A stretch of 11,146 nt of DNA from Atribacteria bacterium SCGC AAA255-G05 (lineage in GTDB: Bacteria; Atribacterota; Phoenicimicrobiia; Phoenicimicrobiales; Phoenicimicrobiaceae): positions 122 to 11,267 of the forward strand of contig ASPA01000066.1 in NCBI GenBank assembly GCA_000405605.1, in the 5' to 3' direction. Positions 6,473 through 11,146 of this stretch are shown here, piece after piece. Within the stretch, counting starts at the first letter, position 1. Each line of letters begins with the position of its first letter. A program made the translations under genes and the position numbers. The notes beneath the pieces are model-generated. The model was given only the letters and a program-made list of their open reading frames with translations, ran no database searches and had not been told where the DNA came from.

Positions 6473-6500
6473 ATTTTTACCTCCATTTCATTCATTAATA

Positions 6501-6519
6501 TATAATGCGACTCATTCTC
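6501..6519 (-). promoter_or_regulatory. Candidate Fur box upstream of feoA
   Basis: GAGAATGAGTCGCATTATA on the minus strand agrees with the classical 19-bp Fur consensus (GATAATGATAATCATTATC) at 13 of 19 positions by hand alignment. It overlaps a TATATT (6502-6497) that could be the -10 element of a feo promoter. No good -35 was found. Binding here would repress feo when iron is plentiful. The assignment rests on the position before feoA and the partial match. Confidence 0.5.
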
Positions 6520-6538
6520 ATTAATAACTTAAAAAAAA

Positions 6539-6988
6539 CTACTTTACTTCGCCTTTTATCTTTTTATAACAATCTTCACAATATCCTTTTATCCCTAATC
6601 GATGTTCTATAGGTACAAAATTATGTTGCCTGCAAACTTCTTCCTGTAGTTTTTCTATTTTTTCATTATAAAACTCAATAATTTTTCCACAATTGATACA
6701 AACGAGATGATCATGATGTTCCTTATTAAAAATATTTTCATAACTTGTTTTATCTTGACAGTGTAAGGTTTCAGTTATTAAGCCACCTTGAATCAATAAT
6801 GGAATCGTCCTGTAGATAGTAGCACGGGAGACGTTATTCCCCTGTTTACGTAATCTTTCAAAAAGCTCCTCTATATCAAAATGTTTATTAAATGAAAATA
6901 TTGTCTTTATAATAAGCTTTCTTTCAGAAGTATATTTTAATTCTTTTGATTTTAGAAATTCTTCGAATTTCTGCTCAGCAGTAATCAA
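6539..6988 (-). CDS. fur: Fur-family metal-dependent transcriptional regulator
   Basis: A 149-residue member of the Fur/PerR/Zur family, a cytoplasmic dimer that binds DNA when metal is bound. The winged-helix recognition helix is 'VSRATIYRTIPLL' (53-65). 'HHDHLVCINCGKI' (91-103) supplies the metal-site histidines and the first structural-zinc CxxC (97, 100). The second CxxC is at 137 and 140, so the Cys4 zinc site is complete. It lies directly upstream of feoA on the same strand, which favours an iron-sensing Fur role; PerR or Zur cannot be excluded from sequence alone. The start is TTG at 6988, with GAGGAG six bases upstream; no in-frame ATG fits better. After the stop there is a run of eight T but no clear stem, so some transcription may continue into feo. 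Confidence 0.9.
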   Translation of the reverse strand: MITAEQKFEEFLKSKELKYTSERKLIIKTIFSFNKHFDIEELFERLRKQGNNVSRATIYRTIPLLIQGGLITETLHCQDKTSYENIFNKEHHDHLVCINCGKIIEFYNEKIEKLQEEVCRQHNFVPIEHRLGIKGYCEDCYKKIKGEVK

Positions 6989-7029
6989 TTAAATCTCCTC
7001 ATTTCTTATTGCAATTAAGTCTCAATATC

Positions 7030-7058
7030 ATTGTAAATTATTAATTTACATTTGTCAA
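7030..7058 (-). promoter_or_regulatory. Strong promoter of the fur-family gene
   Basis: A perfect TTGACA (7058-7053), a 17-nt spacer and TACAAT (7035-7030, five of six). It is correctly placed about 40 nt upstream of the gene's TTG start. This is the best promoter match in the window. Confidence 0.75.
7032..7050. promoter_or_regulatory. Perfect 19-bp palindrome in the fur promoter, probable operator
   Basis: TGTAAATTAATAATTTACA is a perfect 9-1-9 palindrome that fills the spacer and overlaps the -10 element. The 9-1-9 form with an odd centre is the form of Fur-family operators (7-1-7 cores). Its sequence differs from classical Fur, PerR and Zur boxes and from the candidate site before feoA. 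Autoregulation by the downstream gene product is the likeliest reading. AT-richness raises the chance of accidental palindromes, but nine perfect pairs at this exact place is unlikely to be chance. Confidence 0.6.
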
Positions 7059-7094
7059 AATAATTTTGAAATATATTTTCTATTAAATACTATC

Positions 7095-7535
7095 CTAACT
7101 TCCGGATTTTGTTCTTTTCAAAAAACCTATTTCTACTAAGATCTTTTCTGTTTTCTTTTTATCTTTTATAAAGAATAAATGAGTCAAACACTTACAATCT
7201 GAAGAACCAAATCCTTTACTAACTATCTCGGTAAACGGATTTCTATAAAATACCTCAGCTGTTTCGCATTCAATTGATTTTAAAATCATCCAAATCTGCA
7301 ATATTTTCGCCCTTTTATTCTCTAAAAGATAATCTATATGCCAAAAACTCTTCTTATCTTTCTTTAAGTGCCTTCTCAGCCTGGCCTCCAAGCAACCTTT
7401 AGCTGAACCAATATAAAGATAATCTCCTTTTATAAAAAATACTTCTCCTAATTTGCCTACTCTAATTTTTAAATCTTCAAATACATCTATTATTAATGCA
7501 TAAGTAGCTTCTGGTTTATTAATAATATTTATAAC
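7095..7535 (-). CDS. DUF123 (GIY-YIG-like) domain protein, start codon unresolved
   Basis: The open frame from 7535 encodes 146 residues that cover a whole DUF123 domain, known alone or fused to endonuclease III and sometimes assigned to the GIY-YIG nuclease group. Visible motifs are 'IRVGKLGEVFF' (24-34), 'KGDYLYIGSAKG' (36-47), 'RLRRHLKKDKK' (52-62), 'WHIDYLL' (65-71), 'EC' (89-90) and 'FGSSDCKC' (109-116). There is no ATG, GTG or TTG before residue 49. The first TTG (7391) falls just after the YIGSAKG motif and would delete a third of the domain. The frame opens after a TAG at 7538-7536, 6 nt beyond the stop of the DUF89 gene. Candidate starts are ATA at 7532 (9 nt after AGGTGA) or ATT at 7526. 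Either initiation is non-standard and coupled to the upstream gene, or the start has been lost. The function is not established. Confidence 0.8.
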   Translation of the reverse strand, partial: VINIINKPEATYALIIDVFEDLKIRVGKLGEVFFIKGDYLYIGSAKGCLEARLRRHLKKDKKSFWHIDYLLENKRAKILQIWMILKSIECETAEVFYRNPFTEIVSKGFGSSDCKCLTHLFFIKDKKKTEKILVEIGFLKRTKSGS

Positions 7536-7541
7536 CTATTT

Positions 7542-8417
7542 TCACCTGCCTACTAATATCATATCCCCTACATTACAACCAACATCCTCGGCTATTACCG
7601 GACACTTTGCTTTAAATAGAAAAAATATGGGTCTGTCTTCTTCTGAAAGAGCTTCGTAGTTTCCCTGTCCTTTACTGATAATTAATTCTGCATTTTGGTA
7701 TAATCTAATAAATTCAGGTGAACAATATTTAAGTAATGTACCTGGGGCATCCGACCCGCTGGAAGTAATTTTAGATGCTTTATTTATTCCACAAAATAAA
7801 GCATCTTCTATTAAAGCGTCATTAATAATAGGCTTACCCTTTACTACGTAAATTACTTCTTTGCCCAGTTCTTCTACTAATTCTTCTATTAACAGTCTAT
7901 CAAATACTACCTCTCCTGCATTATCAGCCAAGTAAATTATGCTATTAACCTTATTTAAGGCTTCTTTAAATTGTTTATATTTAAAGGTAGTTGAATTATT
8001 TTCATTATTAATTGTAAAATTTCCTTGAAAAAGATAATCTATTTCTTTTGGCACATCTAAGGAATTTTTAGCTCCGTAATCGATAATATTACCGATTATA
8101 GATAATTTTACGGCAGTTAAAAGCCGATCCTCCGAATTATTTATTTCTTGTTTTAATTCAGGATAAAGTTTTAAGGCAAACTTATTACTATTTTCTTTAA
8201 TCTCTTTAAAAGGGTCTTTCACTCCAGATATTTTTCCGACCAAATTATATATCTCTCTTCCCATCTCTGGAGGACTAGCCTCTAAAGGGAAATCGGGTAT
8301 CAATCGAGAAATTATATCCACAATCTGCTTTTGCTTAATTTCATCTGTTCCCGCAATTCGAGCAGCATCTAAGGCCTGTCTGAAAAAACAGGGGATACAA
8401 TCTAAATAAGTTTTCAT
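7542..8417 (-). CDS. DUF89 family protein (damage-control phosphatase, ARMT1-like)
   Basis: A 291-residue protein of the DUF89 family, metal-dependent phosphatases proposed to remove damaged or excess sugar phosphates and related metabolites. Family signatures are CIPC near the N-terminus (7-10), 'GNIIDYG' (109-115) and 'DNAGEVVFD' (165-173), with Asp165 and Asn166 as expected metal-site residues. 'VKGKPIINDA' (192-201) and 'SKGQGNYE' (248-255) follow. The N-terminal CxxC type belongs to the prokaryotic subfamily. A distant AGGAG (about 14 nt before the ATG at 8417) is the only ribosome site seen. The gene is 29 bp after the flavin reductase-like gene and 6 bp before the DUF123 frame, so all three could share a transcript. 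The substrate is unknown. Confidence 0.88.
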   Translation of the reverse strand: MKTYLDCIPCFFRQALDAARIAGTDEIKQKQIVDIISRLIPDFPLEASPPEMGREIYNLVGKISGVKDPFKEIKENSNKFALKLYPELKQEINNSEDRLLTAVKLSIIGNIIDYGAKNSLDVPKEIDYLFQGNFTINNENNSTTFKYKQFKEALNKVNSIIYLADNAGEVVFDRLLIEELVEELGKEVIYVVKGKPIINDALIEDALFCGINKASKITSSGSDAPGTLLKYCSPEFIRLYQNAELIISKGQGNYEALSEEDRPIFFLFKAKCPVIAEDVGCNVGDMILVGR

Positions 8418-8446
8418 CTAATCTTTATACACTCCTAATGAATTTA

Positions 8447-9010
8447 TTATCTTTTTCCTACATATCTTCCCAATCCGAAATAAGCTCCTTGAACATAAAA
8501 CAAAGGATCTAACTGTCCCTTTTGTTTGGCAAAATTCTTCAAAAATAAATCCTGGTCTATTGAAACAACTACCACCTCTCCAACTATAATAACTCTGGTC
8601 TTAGTTATTTCGTAAATATTCAATAATCTACACTCAAAATGAGACCTACACTCTGCAATTAAAGGCGGCTTTACTTTTAAAGCTGGGATGGGGGTGAATT
8701 TTGCTTTTTCAAATTCATCTATCTCGGCAGGAAATTTTATTCCGGTAAGATTTACTTTTTCTAACATAGAAGTGGAAGGAACATTTAAAACAAATTCTTC
8801 TGTCTCCACAATATTTCGGTAAGTATCTCTATCTTTATCTGAACCAATTGCATAAATAGGAGGATTATGAGAGACTGGCATCACCATTCCATAAGGAGCA
8901 ATATTTCTTATTCCGCTTTTACTCATTGTTGAAATCAGATAAACTGGAACGCCTGGCGAGGCAACCGGTGAATCGTTTAAAGGAATCTCTACCTTATTCA
9001 TTTTTTTCAC
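8447..9010 (-). CDS. Flavin reductase-like, FMN-binding split-barrel protein
   Basis: A 187-residue cytoplasmic protein of the flavin reductase-like/flavoredoxin group, which binds FMN in a split beta-barrel and transfers electrons. Characteristic segments are 'NIAPYGMVMPVSHNPP' (36-51, the N.AP.s....s..PP of the family), 'RDTYRNIVETEEFVLNV' (61-77), 'PLIAECRSHFECRLL' (116-130) and 'IIVGEVV' (141-147). The physiological partner is unknown; rubredoxin or NAD(P)H are possible. The start is taken as GTG at 9010, because AAAGG lies about 6 nt upstream. An ATG three codons later (9001) would put that site too far away. The gene follows the permease pair after 86 bp. Confidence 0.87.
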   Translation of the reverse strand: MKKMNKVEIPLNDSPVASPGVPVYLISTMSKSGIRNIAPYGMVMPVSHNPPIYAIGSDKDRDTYRNIVETEEFVLNVPSTSMLEKVNLTGIKFPAEIDEFEKAKFTPIPALKVKPPLIAECRSHFECRLLNIYEITKTRVIIVGEVVVVSIDQDLFLKNFAKQKGQLDPLFYVQGAYFGLGRYVGKR

Positions 9011-9096
9011 ACTTCGCCTTTAATTTTTTTTACGTTTTATTTTCATTATTTAAGAATAATTTTATTATTCTAAGACTGTAACTATAAAATATTGAT

Positions 9097-9621
9097 TTAC
9101 TTACCTTCTGCCATCTTATAATTTCTCTTAGTTAAATAATTTCCTAATAATATCGAAGTTATGATAACCAACGGCAGCGACACTAATAGTCTTATGGCAG
9201 TGAATTTTACTCCCATAAATGATGCTTCATACAAAGTCATAGGGATTCTACAAATTGCTGCAGCTCCTATATAAGTAAAGACAATACTGAGCTTTGCTCC
9301 TTTATTATATAAAGAATATGCAATGGGAAAAGCTACCAGCAACCCTCCGGCGATAGTCCCGGCAAGCAGTATAACCCATGCATATCCCCTAATACCAGAT
9401 TCTTCACCTAAATGTTTTTCAATTACTTCTTTTTTTACCCATACCTCAAACAGACCTATCAATATAAAGGCACAAGGCAGTATCTTAAGCATATATATTA
9501 AGAAAGAAATAAAATTAAAAGTAATTTCTTTTCCTGGATTATACCCCAGTATTAAGGATACAACTAAGAAAAGAACATAAGTTGATATATAAGCTATTCT
9601 TATTTTAACATTTTTTTTCAT
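9097..9621 (-). CDS. Half-size permease, DUF318/ArsP-like, second of a pair
   Basis: A 174-residue membrane protein with about five helices (roughly 9-26, 34-57, 80-102, 112-130, 144-163). It resembles one half of the predicted permeases of PF03773 (DUF318, the group containing the organoarsenic exporter ArsP). Landmarks shared with the preceding gene, in the same order, are 'EVIEKHLG' (65-72), 'VAFP' (96-99), 'KG' (107-108) and 'MGVKFTAIR' (136-144). The two proteins are therefore paralogous halves that probably pair to make one transporter. The ATG at 9621 shares its A with the previous gene's TAA stop (TAATG), a strong sign of translational coupling. Cysteines are at 50 and 124. The substrate is not evident. 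Confidence 0.8.
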   Translation of the reverse strand: MKKNVKIRIAYISTYVLFLVVSLILGYNPGKEITFNFISFLIYMLKILPCAFILIGLFEVWVKKEVIEKHLGEESGIRGYAWVILLAGTIAGGLLVAFPIAYSLYNKGAKLSIVFTYIGAAAICRIPMTLYEASFMGVKFTAIRLLVSLPLVIITSILLGNYLTKRNYKMAEGK

Positions 9622-10103
9622 TAGAAAATCTCTCCAAATAAAATACCGGTTATTACAGCTACAATAAGAGCTATGAAAAAACTGATTATATTTCTTATTA
9701 CAGTTACCTTTACTCCAAAATATTCTTTTTCTAGCGGAAAGGTTATTATACCTACCATCATTAGGGTAGTGGTAAATGCGGATAAAACCATATAAGGTAC
9801 TCCCTTAGTTAGTAAAATACCGGATAGAGGAAAAGCTACAAAACCGGGCATTAAGGTTATCGACCCAAAAAAGGAGGCTAATAAAACACTAATAAATTTG
9901 CTACTATTTCCTAAATAATTCGAAATTACTTCATCGGGAAAAAGAAAAAGGATAATTGAAACAAATATAAGCATAGTAATAAAAGTGGGAAATATTTTTT
10001 TAAATTTTACAACAGCAATCTTAACTGCCTTGAGGGTTTTCTGTTTATTTATAATAAAAGAGATTATTAGCACTAATCCGGTTATTGTATAGGTATAATA
10101 CAT
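9621..10103 (-). CDS. Half-size permease, DUF318/ArsP-like, first of a pair
   Basis: A 160-residue membrane protein with about five helices (roughly 4-18, 37-56, 68-92, 102-122, 136-158). 'PDEVISNYLG' (56-65), 'MPGFVAFPLSG' (85-95), 'KG' (100-101) and 'FGVKVTVIRN' (129-138) parallel the same landmarks in the next gene. It has no cysteine. Full-length family members have both halves in one chain of 300 or more residues, so this is a two-gene version. AAGGGAA lies about 8 nt before the ATG at 10103. It begins 17 nt after the stop of the small Cys-rich protein gene, so all three are likely co-transcribed. Confidence 0.8.
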   Translation of the reverse strand: MYYTYTITGLVLIISFIINKQKTLKAVKIAVVKFKKIFPTFITMLIFVSIILFLFPDEVISNYLGNSSKFISVLLASFFGSITLMPGFVAFPLSGILLTKGVPYMVLSAFTTTLMMVGIITFPLEKEYFGVKVTVIRNIISFFIALIVAVITGILFGEIF

Positions 10104-10120
10104 AATATATTTCCCTTGTT

Positions 10121-10327
10121 TTACATCTTTAATTTTTTATTAATAGTCCCATCAGGAAGCATATTATCGGGATGATATTTTTCTTCCTCTTCCATCTCTC
10201 TTCTTATACAGCGATGGTAATTTCCTTTACAATAACCATCAATCCATTTTATGTCTAATTTTCCCTCTTCAAAATACCTTTTCATGGGGCAAACATTATA
10301 CCATTTGCAGATATTCCTTACTTGCAT
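10121..10327 (-). CDS. Small four-cysteine protein, probable metal binder
   Basis: A 68-residue hydrophilic protein with four cysteines (7, 13, 33, 40) spaced CX5C and CX6C, plus His38 and His52. The pattern 'ICKWYNVCPMKRYFEEGKLD', then 'YCKGNYHRC', then 'YHPDNMLPDG', looks like a conserved short family seen in anaerobic bacteria and archaea. As I recall it carries no reliable functional name and is sometimes mislabelled. A bound Zn or Fe-S centre is inferred from the cysteines. AAAGGG precedes the ATG at 10327 by about 10 nt. It sits between the Mrp-type Fe-S ATPase gene (122 bp upstream) and the half-permease pair (17 bp downstream), and probably belongs to the latter operon. A role in metal or sulfur handling with those neighbours is plausible but unproven. 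Confidence 0.8.
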   Translation of the reverse strand: MQVRNICKWYNVCPMKRYFEEGKLDIKWIDGYCKGNYHRCIRREMEEEEKYHPDNMLPDGTINKKLKM

Positions 10328-10449
10328 ACTATTAAAACCCTTTATAGATTAATCTTGAAAATCAACCTGAAAACCAACCCCACATTCACGACAATGCCTT
10401 TGCGCTACAGAATTAGTGCAATATACTATAATGGAGTAAAATATTTTTG

Positions 10450-11146
10450 TTATTTCATTTTAGCGAGAATTAATTCTACTATCTTACTAAAAACCTGGGT
10501 AGTCTCTGAATTTTTATATGTAGAAATATAGGGTTTCCCTTCATCTGTAGAGTTTACCATATTTAAATCTATGGGTATTTTGCCCAAGAAGGGTATTTTA
10601 AATTCTTCTGCTGCTTTTTTCCCTCCTCCGGATTTGAATAAATCAATATTTTTACCACAATAAGGACACTTTAATCCACTCATATTTTCTATAATACCCA
10701 AAACAGGTATATTAAGATTTTTTAAAAAGTTTACACACTTTCGAGAATCTAATAAGGCAACCTTCTGTGGAGTAGTAACAATAATGCCTCCCTCTAATTC
10801 CGGAATGAGTTGGCAAATTGATAAAGGTTCATCTCCTGTCCCTGGAGGAGAATCAATTATAAGAAAATCTAAATTACCCCATTCTACTTCTCCTAAAAAC
10901 TGTTTTAAAGCCATCATCTTTAAAGGGCCTCTCCAAATAAGAGGGGCATCAGAAGTTTCAATCAGAGAAGCCATAGAAACAGCTACTAAATTAGAAGAAA
11001 CACTCATAGGAATTATTCCTTCCGAACTTCCCTGCAATTTCTTCCCTTCAAATCCTAACATTATAGCCACCGATGGCCCGTGTAAATCAGCATCCAATAT
11101 TCCTACTTTAAAACCTTTTTCGCTTAAAGAGCAAGCTAAATTAATA
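10450..11146 (-). CDS. Mrp/NBP35 family P-loop ATPase, N-terminus outside window
   Basis: A cytoplasmic ATPase of the Mrp/ApbC/NBP35 group that binds and delivers Fe-S clusters. The frame is open to the window edge and the visible part begins 'INLACSLSEKGFKVGILDADLHGPS', which normally follows directly on the Walker A loop (GKGGVGKS). The TTG at 11097 is therefore not the start. Further signatures are 'HGPS', 'WRGP', the Walker B/switch motif 'DSPPGTGDEP', and 'ENMSGLKCPYCGKNIDLF' with the CxxC that holds the bridging cluster. The C-terminus is complete. The 122 bp after it contain no gene on either strand that I would support. Confidence 0.93.
   Translation of the reverse strand, partial: INLACSLSEKGFKVGILDADLHGPSVAIMLGFEGKKLQGSSEGIIPMSVSSNLVAVSMASLIETSDAPLIWRGPLKMMALKQFLGEVEWGNLDFLIIDSPPGTGDEPLSICQLIPELEGGIIVTTPQKVALLDSRKCVNFLKNLNIPVLGIIENMSGLKCPYCGKNIDLFKSGGGKKAAEEFKIPFLGKIPIDLNMVNSTDEGKPYISTYKNSETTQVFSKIVELILAKMK

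Noticed and set aside
6481..6538. T run after the fur stop as a terminator
   Set aside because: Eight T follow the stop closely, but no GC-rich stem precedes them.
9053..9071. AT-only-rich inverted repeat AGAATAAT/ATTATTCT with a 3-nt loop after the permease pair
   Set aside because: Could be a weak terminator, but it has almost no GC and no T tract on the minus strand; chance is likely in such AT-rich DNA.
10322..10531. Plus-strand open frame between the Cys-rich gene and the Mrp gene
   Set aside because: It overlaps the conserved end of the Mrp gene, lacks a ribosome site and its composition looks non-coding.
11095..11097. TTG as the start of the Mrp-family gene
   Set aside because: The frame upstream continues in family-conserved sequence to the window edge, so the true start lies outside.
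1..11146. CRISPR array, tRNA/rRNA gene, toxin-antitoxin pair, phage or defence module
   Set aside because: No regular spaced repeats, tRNA-like folds, defence-gene motifs or phage genes were seen on reading both strands; the cluster content is metabolic and iron-related.

Overview
The window is AT-rich and almost entirely coded on the minus strand, so transcription runs from high to low coordinates. Its content is a ferrous-iron uptake (Feo) cluster with a Fur-family regulator, a class I archaeal-type fructose-bisphosphate aldolase, a DUF89 phosphatase, an Mrp-type Fe-S ATPase, a flavin reductase-like protein and paired small permeases. This suits a low-GC anaerobic bacterium, such as a Clostridia/Halanaerobiales-like or Atribacterota-like lineage. 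The lineage is inference, because no rRNA or other phylogenetic marker is present.

Layout in transcription order (right to left). 10450-11146: an Mrp/NBP35 ATPase whose Walker A part lies outside the window. 9097-10327: an operon-like group of a small four-cysteine protein and two tightly coupled half-size permeases. 8447-9010: an FMN-binding split-barrel protein. 7095-8417: a DUF89 protein followed closely by a DUF123 protein that has no ordinary start codon. 6539-6988: a Fur-family repressor with a strong promoter holding a perfect 19-bp palindrome. 3827-6472: feoA-feoA-feoB(G domain)-feoB(membrane)-4TM protein, nearly all joined by 1-4 nt gaps or ATGA overlaps and preceded by a Fur-box-like site. 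2479-3531: the aldolase, with a candidate promoter far upstream and a good intrinsic terminator. 951-2314: a methyltransferase, an 83-residue protein of unknown function and peptide deformylase. 423-901: the decayed C-terminal half of an MFS transporter. 1-136: the end of an IS3-like insertion sequence.

The clearest functional story is iron. The Fur-family protein probably controls the feo cluster. FeoB is supplied as two polypeptides, and the helical linker normally between its GTPase and membrane parts appears to be missing. The left 900 bp is a degraded, transposon-marked region; the rest is intact and compact. No CRISPR array, tRNA, rRNA or phage module was seen. The most unusual items are the split FeoB cluster with its extra membrane protein, the missing start codon of the DUF123 gene, the palindrome in the fur promoter, and the Cys-rich protein linked to the half-permeases.
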